This document shows positions 21,896 through 31,892 of a stretch of DNA of 64,000 nt, one piece after another. The DNA comes from Bipolaris cookei (Eukaryota > Ascomycota > Dothideomycetes > Pleosporales > Pleosporaceae): positions 945,011 through 1,009,010 of the forward strand of contig NRSV01000002.1 of the NCBI GenBank assembly GCA_002286855.1, read 5' to 3'. The position numbers and the translations under genes were made by a program. The number at the start of each line of letters is the position of its first letter. Within the stretch, counting starts at the first letter, position 1. Below the pieces are notes generated by a model. It ran no database searches. It worked only from the letters and a program-made list of their open reading frames with translations, and was not told where the DNA came from.

Positions 21896-22339
21896 TGAGT
21901 GCAAGTAGGGCGACGCCAGAACCGGGCATCCTCCAGATTTGGTTTAGACTGACAACTGAGATCAAAGACACAAGTATTGAAATAGCGTTAAATGTTATAT
22001 TTCCTCGGCTAATTTACTATAGAAACTCTTCAATATGATAATAACTCGGAATTTGTGATAATTTAAACAAGGTTCCAACCTGACCTGAATCAACGCCGTG
22101 CTCTTGCGGACAAACCCTTCTAATAAAAACTAAATGCTCCGACCCAGAAAGACAGCCCAGGCGTGGTCAGCCCGCATCCATTAATGGTGCGCACAGGGAA
22201 AGTTTATGGCTGCCTACTTCCTTTCTATATGACGCCTTTTTGAATAAACGCCGTGGCGATGTTGAATTGATTGAAGTTTGCATGCACTTTTGACACGAAA
22301 GTCGTGCTTTTGATAAATGATGCATAAGATGAGAAAATT
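21896..22339. other. Convergent intergenic region
   Basis: Tail-to-tail spacer between the MOSC and reductase genes. The frame of the reductase gene stays open through its last intron and on to 22167, which matters if that intron is retained. Otherwise no gene is seen. Confidence 0.5.
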
Positions 22340-24353
22340 TTACCAGGTTTCCTACGTGCAAGTTAGTGTGTATTATACCTGATTTATGTGTAGCCGAACT
22401 TACAGCAATATACTGGCCGTCTTCCTTCTTCTTGGCCCAGAACTCCTTTGCTTGTGCCTCACTCAAGCGGCCCTTCTGCATTGCGACGTCGATCAGCGAT
22501 GCTTCAACGCCTTCGCCCATGCCCTTGCTAGAGCCACAGACGAAGATGCGTCCGTCGAGCGCATTGATAACGAACCACACAACGTCAGCTTGCACCTTGA
22601 CCTCGTCCTGGACATATTTGACTTCGTTGGAGCCCCCGGATTTGACCTTTCGGCTCTGCACCACTTTCTTAATTTCGCGTTCATGGTCACCCAGTTCGCC
22701 AGAGTACAACTCATCCAACATGGAGTCTCGCACACCTTGGATGAGCCAAATTTTGTTGGCGCAATTGGCATTCTTGAGCCTGTTCAAAATGAAACCTCGG
22801 AAAGGGGCCATGCCAACACCAGCACCAATAAGGACCATGGGTCCTTCTCCACCAAATTGCTTGGAAAGAGGATTTGCCATGAGACCACGGAACATGGGGA
22901 CGCGGAGATCGAGGATACTACGAGGGTCGACACCTTCATTTTCAGTTGTAATAAAGGCATGAGCCAAGCGTTCCATGAAGCCACTACCAACACCAGTGCG
23001 GACAGCGCCGTCAGCATGCCAATCGGGTGTTTCGTGAACAGTGACGGCCATTTCGATTAGGCGCCGAGTTCCTGGAAGGCCGGGGCGAGCCGACGAAATG
23101 TGGGGGTCGTTTGAGAGCGAGTAAAATCGTGGCATCAACTGGGTAAGGACGGAGAGAAGGTGTGGTAGCGGTAGCTTTGACGAAGGGAATGCACTGAGAA
23201 GTTGCGCGACAGTAAAGTGAGAACTGGTGCGCAGATCGCAGAAAGCAGCCTGTCCTTGGGCTGAGCAGAGGTAGGTCAAGATCTTCTTCTCGTTTGGTGC
23301 CTCGGCGTACTCGGCCATGACGCGAAGGAGGTTCTTGGTTGGGGGATTTGACTGGATATCCGTACACCAGGTCAGGAGCTCGCGGCGAGTTGTGACGAGT
23401 TCACGTGGCTGGTCTTCTCCCCAGATGGTTGGCCACCTTCCTGAAAAAGTCTTGAGTGTGACTGGCTTCTCGCGAACAAACTTGGGGATGCAAAGAAGGT
23501 CGAATATCTCGTCCACCATTTCCTGCGAGTTGGGCGGGCAAATGCCGACAGCACCGCCAACCTTGAAGTCGACTCCTCCCTCGTCTGGGTAATCGGTCAC
23601 GTCGATGTCAAAGTGGATTGTGCGCTTCTCAGCACCCGGCTTGGTCAACTCGCGTGCGTGGTATAGGGGGGCCGAGTAGACTTCGTACGGCGGGTGTGGC
23701 TGGACGTATTTGGGTGGCATCTTGTGTACCTCGGAGGCGTACTTGGTATCCTTGGAAGGTAGAGGTTCAAAGGCCATATTGACGGGCGGAAGCGGCATTG
23801 TGTCTGTGAGTTGACTGTCGAGGGCGAGGGGACCCAATTTGAGATTGAGGGAGCGGAAGGCATGGTTGTCTGGAATGACGACGGGGACGAAGTTGGGTGA
23901 CGAGGAATCAGGAGCCAGTGTCTTGAGGAGACAGCATCCTCCGCCACAGCACTGGCTGATGAGTTTTGTGGCTGTCTCTCCCTCGCCCAGTATCCGTCTG
24001 ATGTCATTTGGGTTGTCCGAAATTAGTGTCGTGGAGGCCCGCCGAGGCCGCGACTGCTCCGCCAGGTTGACTGAAGCGGCGGGCAGCTCTTGCAGCTTGT
24101 CAACGACCTCTTCAACGGCCTGGTCGGGCTCGGTGATTGGCGTCATGGGAGCCTCTGAATCGTCGCTGCTGTTTGTCCATGCTGTGGCGTCGCCTGAGGA
24201 CTTTAGCGAAATATGTTCGGGCTCCGACTGCGACTGCTCCAGCCGCAGTGACAATTGGGGAATGTCCCTGGGCTCTGAGGGGATAGGATCTTCAGGGTGT
24301 GAGGTAGATGTGTGTGGTATGGGGCTTGTCATGGTGGATGTCGAGGAAGCCAT
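22340..24353 (-). CDS. FAD/NAD(P)H oxidoreductase of the diflavin-reductase type, without FMN domain
   Basis: Exons 22404..24353 and 22340..22351 give 653 residues; the last intron is GTAAGT..CGTAG. Residues from about 195 form the FAD-binding half and NADPH half of cytochrome P450 reductase/sulfite reductase flavoproteins: LYHARELTKPG, GGAVGICPPN, the FAD motif PRFYSLSNDP (about 407), the pyrophosphate loop GAGVGMAPFRGF (about 509), and FVCGSSKGMGEGV (about 600). Splicing ends the protein in YIAETW, giving the C-terminal aromatic residue that stacks on FAD in this family. The first 190 residues are Ser/Thr/Pro-rich with a Cys-dense patch, CCGGGCC (about 135-141), and no flavodoxin (FMN) domain. 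It would pass electrons from NAD(P)H to an unknown acceptor. Ser-rich N termini often target or regulate; no clear presequence is seen. Confidence 0.88.
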
Positions 24354-26032
24354 GTGTCGGCGTGGTGGAGAAGAAAGACGAAGGAGCGGCGTGGGAGTCG
24401 GGGAGCTGACAACGGGGACTGCTAGCGCGAACCATTGTTATTAGCAACATGTTACTCACGCCTGCGATATCATGTGCAATTTGAGCAGCAGCAGCTACAG
24501 TCAGTCAGTGAGGACACGCATCCTCGGCTGGCTTGCTAAGCTGCGGGACACGGACGTGAGGACAATGTGGGGGAGCGAAGGGTTATCTGATGCTTTTTCC
24601 ATGCACCGCGGAATTGTGCTTATCAGATGGTGGCATCACACACACTCTCAACACTCACCTTGACTAAATGCTGACAAACGAGTCCGCGCAAGCGATGGCC
24701 GCGCACTAGATCCCAGGACGGACAATACGATAGGAGACGAGTGAGTGGAACGTAGTGTAAGGTAAAGTCTGGCTGTGGGTGAAGGTATGCGCATGAGGGA
24801 GAAGAATGGTGGTGACGAGCCCATCTGCCCTCCGCGCCCGGCCGCTTTTTCCTGCCTGCTACTGCCGATCAACGACGCCTCCAAGGGCTGAGATGACCAG
24901 ACCAGGACTTGCACTGGTGCCGAATGACGCTTGTGCGGGCGCCCATCCGATCTCATCGCCGAAGCCGGTCTCGTCTTGTCGTTCCCGGCCTGGCCCTACT
25001 TTTTCCGATACAAGAGGTACATGGTAGAAAGTAATCACTGATCGGCTAATTTTCTCCTCTTCACCATCTCCTGACCATGGTGGTCCAGCTGCCGTCCATG
25101 GCGCCACCAGCAACTGACCGCTACCCCTATTGATGTCTGGCAACTCCGAGTGCAATTCTCCTCGGTGTATAATCGCGCAAATCTCCAAATGCAAACTACC
25201 ACTGTCAGAAGCCGGTTCCGATGGCTTGGCGGCCATTCCATCTGATAACCACGGCCTCAGACCCGAGCCCCACCAGCTGCCCTCACAAAACCCTGCCACC
25301 ATGCTGACGCCTGCACTCTGAGGCCTGCAACTCCATCAGCCCTCTCCCCCACATGTACCGCATCCACCCCATTGCGGAATGATTGTGTCTTGCCGTTGGA
25401 ATTGTTATGTCGTCGAGCCGCCACCCACGTCCATCCTTAGCTTTACCTCATCAGGCCATGATATTACCCAGGCACCCCAACCCGCCAGACTTGACGAGCG
25501 TAGCCTTCTCCACCTAGTGAGACTGACGTTGCAACGAGCTGACTATAACGTTGTGGTCGTATCAGCCTACAGGCATAGGGTCTAACCTCGCTATGCGTTG
25601 TGTTCCGCCAGGTCGAAAGAGCGTTGAAAGAACGGTTTTGTTAGTGGGCCCAGACCAACCTTTCCGTTCGCCACCGGAATGCTGAGCGACATCTTCATGA
25701 CGCTACAGGATTTCCCTTCCACTGGATGATGCAAACACACGCATGTCTTTCGCCAATTGCTCATCTTTTCTCATCAGGCAAAATGCGTGTCTTGCAACAA
25801 CCAATCATGGTAGCATCAGAATTTCAACCCACTTTAGCTGTTCAGAATGACATGCAGCAACTCGGGTGCAACGAAACATCAGGTAATCTCTTACAACCTT
25901 ATTCTTCAAGATGTAAGTCTACCTTGCCTATCACATTTCCCTCTTCATTTCGCCATGGCAAACATTCAATCTTGAGTAACACGCATCGCTCATTAACGAA
26001 ATTCATTCAATTCATCCAACTCAACCCCTCCT
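24354..26032. other. Intergenic region without a supported gene
   Basis: About 1.7 kb. It holds the reductase promoter and the 3' end of the cupin gene. Frames of 70-150 codons exist on both strands but overlap each other, lack recognisable motifs and have no convincing introns. Confidence 0.5.
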
Positions 26033-26776
26033 CTAATACTTCGCACTCTCCCTAACCAACCCCTCTTTCTCATTCTCCTCCTTCCCCCTCAACGCCCACC
26101 CAGGCGCCTCATCCACGCCCTCTTCCTCTGCCCTATCCCCCTCCTCCTTGTTCTTATGCACACTACTCGGCAAATGCTCCGCAGGCGCATATACAGTAAT
26201 CAGCTCCAGCGGCTGCTCCTCCATCGTCACAAACTGATGCTGCGTCCCTGCAGGCACAACAACCACATCTCCTGCTGCCACCTCTTGCTCTTTCCCCGCC
26301 ACAGTCGCTAGTCCCCTTCCGGAAGTGAATAATAGGATCTGGTCGACCAGGTGCACTTCGTCGCCGATTTCGCCGTTTACGGGGACTTCCATGGCGACGA
26401 TCTGGCCTGTTTGTTTGTTTGCGGTTAGCAATTCCACCCATCTTTTATCAAGAAATATAAAAGTAAGGTATGGAGAAGATATCATACTATAAAGCCCTGT
26501 ATGCAACACCGTTCTAAAATCCCCAAAACTCCGCTTCTCGCTCATTAAACCGGGGAAATACACCATTTCATGCTTTGGCGGCGCATCCTCTCTATTACCG
26601 ACTTTCTTATACCCTTCCATTTTTTTCTGATCCTGCGGCAACGATACAGCACAGCTACTTTGAAAACTGCGCGTGACGAGATAGACGCGTGTAGTAACTG
26701 GTTTGGCGAGCGACGAGCGGGATGAAAAGGACGTTGTAGTGAGGCGGAGGGGAGTCTGGAGTGAGTTTTTGAGCAT
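26033..26776 (-). CDS. Cupin-domain protein, possibly mitochondrial
   Basis: Exons 26488..26776 and 26033..26406 give 220 residues. The intron 26407..26487 (GTATGA..AACAG) is 81 nt, free of stops and a multiple of three, so it can be missed; removing it restores the cupin start HTGLYSQIVAMEVPVNGEIG. The single cupin has EIGDEVHLVDQ (metal-binding His), then GDVVVVPAGTQHQF and a second His, the typical two cupin motifs. The first 55 residues (MLKNSLQTPLRLTTTSFSSR...) are rich in Ser, Arg and Leu and lack acids, like a mitochondrial presequence. A start at the later Met of KKMEGYKKVG would give a cytosolic protein. The C-terminal tail is Glu/Lys-rich. No enzymatic role can be assigned beyond a metal-binding barrel. 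Confidence 0.82.
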   Translation of the reverse strand: MLKNSLQTPLRLTTTSFSSRSSLAKPVTTRVYLVTRSFQSSCAVSLPQDQKKMEGYKKVGNREDAPPKHEMVYFPGLMSEKRSFGDFRTVLHTGLYSMISSPYLTFIFLDKRWVELLTANKQTGQIVAMEVPVNGEIGDEVHLVDQILLFTSGRGLATVAGKEQEVAAGDVVVVPAGTQHQFVTMEEQPLELITVYAPAEHLPSSVHKNKEEGDRAEEEGVDEAPGWALRGKEENEKEGLVRESAKY

Positions 26777-27687
26777 TTGAGGGAAATGTGACAGCGAGTA
26801 GCTGACGTTAATGTTTTCTTTCAAGCGAGACAATGAGTGAGAACTATATGTGATTTAGGAAAGCGTTATACATTTTCCCCTCGCGTCACCGGACTAAGGA
26901 GCGTGTCTGACAGGCCGATACTGAGTAATTAGTATACATGACGTCAATATTGCGATGGAGAGACATGATGCCTTTTCCTTTTTAGATACAGACTAGATGG
27001 ATTGGATTCGAGACTAATTCGGGTATCATATCATGGAGCGGCCCCTTGTGAGTGGTCCTGGTACCTGATTAAGTCATGGGAGTGCAGGGCAAGGGTAGGG
27101 TGAATTCACAGGGCTAGGGGGCTAGCGGATGGGCTCCACTTGATGCGACATGCTGAGGGAGCAAACCATTGCATACGTGTATATTGACTTGAGACCTAGA
27201 CCCATCATCATAATGAATGTAGCCTGGCTCGCATCCTGTTGCTTGTAGTATCGTCTCACTGTTGAGGATTTTCAGGGATATGCTGAAGTGGCATGGTTTT
27301 TCTGAAGAAGCAACCATGAGAGGAGAATAATGTTCAATTGCACCCAACACTCGCATGTGCGAGGTTGAATAAGACAATATTGTTATAAAGGTTGTTGCCG
27401 CCAAGGCAATCGGCAGGTAATGTACAATGACAACTCCAAATCATGCAGCAAGCGATTGCCATTACTTGTTGGGCCTCTCATACCTAACTTATATTCCTAC
27501 ACATCACGTCTCGAAACCCCGAGACTGGTACTGGCGTTGAGGCCCAGTATGGCTGGTAGACCCAGCTACCGCTTAGAGTCTTTTGAGACATATTCACAGG
27601 AGATTCCCTGCTTGCTTCACGAAAACGCCAAAGGCTCCCCATCCCTGCGTCATGATTCCAGTATAACCCTGGAGCATGACAATCCGT
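26777..27687. other. Intergenic region
   Basis: Between the cupin promoter (next to 26776) and the 3' end of the ABC transporter gene. A 96-codon frame at 27114..27404 has no recognisable content. No gene is supported. Confidence 0.5.
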
Positions 27688-30080
27688 CTACTCATTTTTG
27701 CGGGCCACAGCCTCGTCCTTTTCTTCCTCAAGCTCTCGCTCAATCTCCTCCTCTTCAGTTGGCTTTGAACTCTTGACGTCCCGGGTAGGAATGTCACCAC
27801 CGCTCATTTGCCACTCCATGAGCTTATTGAACGCACCCTCAGGGTTGGAGCTAAGCTGCTCATAAGTCCCCTCTTCAGCTACCTTGCCATCCGAATCAAT
27901 ACAGATGATACGGTCGGAACGCTTGATAGTAGAGAGACGATGAGCGATGCTGATGGTTGTGTTGTTCTCTTGGAGAAGCTTATTCAGCGCTTGGTTGACA
28001 AGCGTCTCCGACTCGGCGTCCAGGGCACTTGTTGCTTCGTCGAGGATCAAAATGTCGGGCTTCTTGATCAAAGCACGCGCGATTGCAATACGTTGTTTCT
28101 GGCCTCCCGAAAGTTGTGTGCCTCGGGCGCCGACGTGTGTTTCAAGGCCATCGGGCTATGCTAATCAGCGAAACATCTAGAAAAATAAGATTCTGTACTT
28201 ACGAAATCACTGATGAACTGGCAATTAGCCTTTCGCGCCGCTGCAATAATCTCAGCACGGGTGGCATTGGGCACACCATAGGCAATGTTCTCGGCGATGG
28301 TTCCAGAGAAGAGAACAGGCTCTTGTCCTACGTAACCAATCTTTCTCCGCAGTTGTTTCGCGTTCAGAGTAGTAATGTCCCTTCCATCAATGGTAATGGC
28401 ACCTGAGGTTGGAACATAGAAGCGCAAAATCAGGCTAGCAACAGTCGACTTTCCAGCACCGCTAGGCGCGACAATAGCCACATTGGTACCCTGCTCAATC
28501 TTAAAGTTCAAGTCCTTGAAAATGGAAACTGCTGGCCGGGTGGGGTAGCTAAAGGACACGTTCTTGAATTCGATGGGACCACGTGCCGACCTGACAGGCA
28601 GACCCTTGGTTGGCGAGATTGTTGGGTTGCGATCCTGGAGCTCGAACAAACGACTGGCAGCACCAACACCCTTCATCATTTCACCGTAGAAACCAGACAG
28701 GCCGACCATACTGGAACCAGCATACACAGTGTACATCAAGAATGATGAGAGTTCACCAATCGAGATGACACCGTTCTTGACCATGTTGCTACCAACGTAA
28801 AGGATAGTAATGATGGTCAAGTTGCCCATGAGACCTGTACTTCCGTAAAAGCTCGCAGCAACTACAGCCTCCTTCTTTCCCAGGGCGAATATTCTCTTGA
28901 TCTGACGGTTGTAGCGGGAGGCTTCTTGGACTTCGCCGGCAAACGCTTGACTAGTCCTGACGTTGCCTAACCTCTCCTCGGCAATCTTGGTCAGAGTACC
29001 TAGATTCTTCTGAATTTTGCGACTGAGGTTCCGGAGAGATCTACCACTGAAGAATGCGACGAGGGCCACTGGAGGAGCGATCAAAGCAAGAATACCGGTA
29101 AGCTTGAGACTGACAAAACCCATCATAGCGAAACCAGCTGCACCACTGACAAGCGCACGCAGGCCATCGGACAAGTTTTGTGTGATACTCTTTCCAACAA
29201 TGATGGTGTCTGAGCCAAGGCGAGAGATGAGATCTCCAACTCTGTTCGCATCGAAGAACTCAGCATTCTGGATAAACGTCTTGCGGTAGAGCTGTGATCG
29301 CAGGCGGGCGACGATGCGCTCTCCGACAATTCGCAGAATGATGATGCGGCCAAAGTTGAATGCAGCGCCAGTGGTCAAGACGCCAGCGAGTGCAAAGTAG
29401 AATAGCGGGGGAGTCATGCCAAAGAGTAAGCCATCGGTGTTTTCTGTCGAAGTTGCAGCGTCTAGGATTTTACCAATAGAGAAAGGTACCGATAATGAGA
29501 TGCCGGATCCAACGAGTAAGAATATGAATGCCCAGGAGAGGGAGCCTAATTCAGGCCGTGCAATGCTGATGAGCCTCCAGATTTCCTTCATACCGCCGGG
29601 TGTACCTCCAGATCCAGACCCGTCCTTGCTGAGTTTCGCACTAAGATTAACCTGCTTGGCTTGGGCTGCCTTTTCGGACTTTGCAAAGCCCTGCTCCGCC
29701 TCTGCTTCGCCGTCGTGTTCCTCGAGATCCACAATGCCTTTTTCTTTGATTTCATCCTTGTAAGATTTACGTTGTTTGGTTATTTTGTCGTTTCCTGATG
29801 CTTCGGATACATGTCGGGACGCATTGAATAATCGGATTGGGTGTTGTAGGCCATTGTGGCGGATAGTCCCCGCAGTTGCGAATCGAGACAGGGAGGGTGC
29901 GAGATGGCAGGTCAGATTCGGCGCGCCTCTCATGGACGAGGCATTGGGTGTCGGCTTCGTAGCGATTGACCTCGATAATGTCGGCTTGACCATCGAGATG
30001 CGCGACTGTATCTGTGAGAAGAGAGCTCCGTTGCCGGGCCCATGCCAGGCCTTTGCGGAGAAAGCCAGCGGGCCGCGCAT
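27688..30080 (-). CDS. MDL1: Mitochondrial half-size ABC transporter, Mdl1-like
   Basis: Exons 28203..30080 and 27688..28155 give 781 residues; the intron (GTAAGT..CATAG) lies inside the nucleotide-binding domain and its removal restores FISDFPDGLETHVGARG. The first 110 residues are basic and Ser-rich, a mitochondrial presequence. One six-helix membrane domain follows (WAFIFLLVGSGISLSVPFSIG, FYFALAGVLTTGAAF, later helices), then one ATPase: Walker A APSGAGKST, signature LSGGQ, Walker B ILILDEATSALD and H-loop IAHRLST. Half-transporters dimerise. Yeast Mdl1 exports peptides from the matrix after proteolysis of inner-membrane proteins; Atm1-type Fe/S exporters are relatives, but the sequence as read is closer to the Mdl/ABCB8-10 group. 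The C terminus is a Glu/Lys-rich tail. Confidence 0.92.
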
Positions 30081-30484
30081 GGCTTGAGACAGGTAGATGG
30101 GACGACTACCGGGTTCTGAGGGCGGATTGGAGCGATATCAAGGCATTCGTCATGGCGGTAGATGGGCTGGCGTGGGAGGGGACGACTTCGGAGACGCTGA
30201 TCAAAAGTTCGGCATCGCTGATGACGACAGGACCGCCGCGTCGGTCTTGCGCCGACACGTGCCGCGGCTACTACATTTGATTACCGACAGCAGACAAACA
30301 CCTTTGTTTCATTCAGATACACGTGCGTACATGATAAATATGTGCAAGGCACAAATAACGACTAGGCAGTGCTGTATCGACCATTGGTAACTGATTCACG
30401 CATAGCCACAGTGATGGTCGCCGTGCGGGTTGACTCATCTTCACTCATGCAAGCAAGAGGCACAAGGCCCGCCATGTACAAGAC
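30081..30484. other. Divergent promoter of the ABC transporter and RNA cyclase genes
   Basis: 404 bp between two start codons on opposite strands. Short overlapping frames extend from the transporter's antisense strand and are not coding. No clear shared motif. Confidence 0.45.
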
Positions 30485-31732
30485 ATGAGCAGCTTCTCTA
30501 TTTTAAGAAGACAATTAACATTCTTGCGATTTTCCGCGCTCTCCTCCAAGTATAATCATCTCAATTCATATCTCACCATGGCTTCAGCTCCTGGATTCCC
30601 ATCACCGATTCATCTGCATGGAGCGACTCTCGAAGGTGGAGGCCAATTAGTCCGCATCGCCCTTGGTCTCTCTGCCCTTACCAAGAAGCCAATCAGTATC
30701 AATAACATTCGTGCAAGACGTTCAGGTAGCGGTGGTCTAAAGGCTCAACACTTGACCAGCGTCCAATGGCTTGGTGAAGCCTCCAACGCGCACATTACAG
30801 GCGCAGAACTAAAGAGCAAGGAAATTACCTTTTCTCCAAACGTCACCGGCGGATCAAACAATATTCTTTTTGTAGGAGAAGTTTGCATCAAACAGTCCAC
30901 ACCCGGAAGTGTTAACCTTGTTCTACAAGCCATACTCCCCTATCTTCTCTTCTCAGGGGCATCATCACCCCTACGCGTTCAAATCATAGGAGGAACAAAC
31001 GTATCCAACTCGCCCTCATGCGACTACATAACCCAAGTCCTGCTACCAACACTAGAGCTCATCGGTATACCACACATCGCCACCGACTTACACTCAAGAG
31101 GCTGGTCTCAAGGCACGTCCAGTCTCGGCAGCGTCACATATACCATCACTCCCTTGACCAACCAGCTACCATCCTTCAAGCTAGTAAACAGAGGAGAAAT
31201 CCTACGTGTAACTGCAACCATCATCGCCCCCAAAGACATCGAACGCCACTTTCGCGAGGAACTCGATGTAATGTTCGAGCGTCGCCAATCCCGCTTCTCC
31301 ACCACCAATGAGGTGAATGCACAAATCACATTCGAAAACTCACACCATGAGAAGAGGTACTACCTCCTCTTGGTAGCCACCACATCCACCGGCATAAAAC
31401 TAGGTCGCGACTGGCTGTACGATCGGGGCGTGCGAGCAGGTCAACAGCCGCAACAAGTCGTTGCTAATATTGTGAAAACGGTGTCGGATAATTTGCTAGC
31501 GGAAATCGAACATGGTGGCTGTGTAGACGAGTACCTGCGCGATCAATTGGTTGTTTATCAGGCGCTTGCCCAGGGGAAGAGTGAAGTGTATGGAGGGGAG
31601 AGGAAAGAGGGGCTTGTAAGGCCGAGTTTGCATGCGAGGACTGCACAGTGGGTGGCGGGGGAGATACTTGGGGTTGAGTTTGATAAGCGGGGAGGGTGTG
31701 AGGGGATTGGGTTCTTGCCTAGTAGCGAGTAA
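30485..31732 (+). CDS. RNA 3'-terminal phosphate cyclase (RtcA type)
   Basis: One intronless frame of 415 residues, or 384 from the second ATG at 30578, which has the better context (CTCACCATGG). RtcA enzymes use ATP to turn an RNA 3'-phosphate into a 2',3'-cyclic phosphate through a covalent histidine-AMP. Seen: LHGATLEGGGQLVRIALGLS, IRARRSGSGGLKAQHL, the insert-domain region, GCVDEYLRDQLVVYQALA, and SLHARTA, which aligns with the catalytic His region (His383 here) and separates this from Rcl1, a relative lacking that His. The stretch before the second ATG (MSSFSILRRQLTFLRFSALS) is basic and hydroxylated like a mitochondrial presequence, so two forms are possible. The region NSPSCDYITQVLLPTLELIG is typical, and overall length fits. 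Confidence 0.9.
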   Translation: MSSFSILRRQLTFLRFSALSSKYNHLNSYLTMASAPGFPSPIHLHGATLEGGGQLVRIALGLSALTKKPISINNIRARRSGSGGLKAQHLTSVQWLGEASNAHITGAELKSKEITFSPNVTGGSNNILFVGEVCIKQSTPGSVNLVLQAILPYLLFSGASSPLRVQIIGGTNVSNSPSCDYITQVLLPTLELIGIPHIATDLHSRGWSQGTSSLGSVTYTITPLTNQLPSFKLVNRGEILRVTATIIAPKDIERHFREELDVMFERRQSRFSTTNEVNAQITFENSHHEKRYYLLLVATTSTGIKLGRDWLYDRGVRAGQQPQQVVANIVKTVSDNLLAEIEHGGCVDEYLRDQLVVYQALAQGKSEVYGGERKEGLVRPSLHARTAQWVAGEILGVEFDKRGGCEGIGFLPSSE

Positions 31733-31892
31733 GAGTTGGCATGAGAATTGGATGCGCTTCATGTTGCGGATACGTAAATTGTCTTTCTATGTTATGGATA
31801 GGGTATATATTTTCGTCTTGCTCTTATATACTTCTTGATTCGTATCAAAGTCCCTCAGGATCTATCACCTATGCTCCTCCCAATCAACACAT

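Noticed and set aside
22366..24444. Long plus-strand frames (up to 224 codons) over the reductase gene
   Set aside because: They are antisense shadows of the conserved reductase coding sequence.
24859..25302. 147-codon minus-strand frame
   Set aside because: No motif, overlapped by another frame, no promoter or intron signals.
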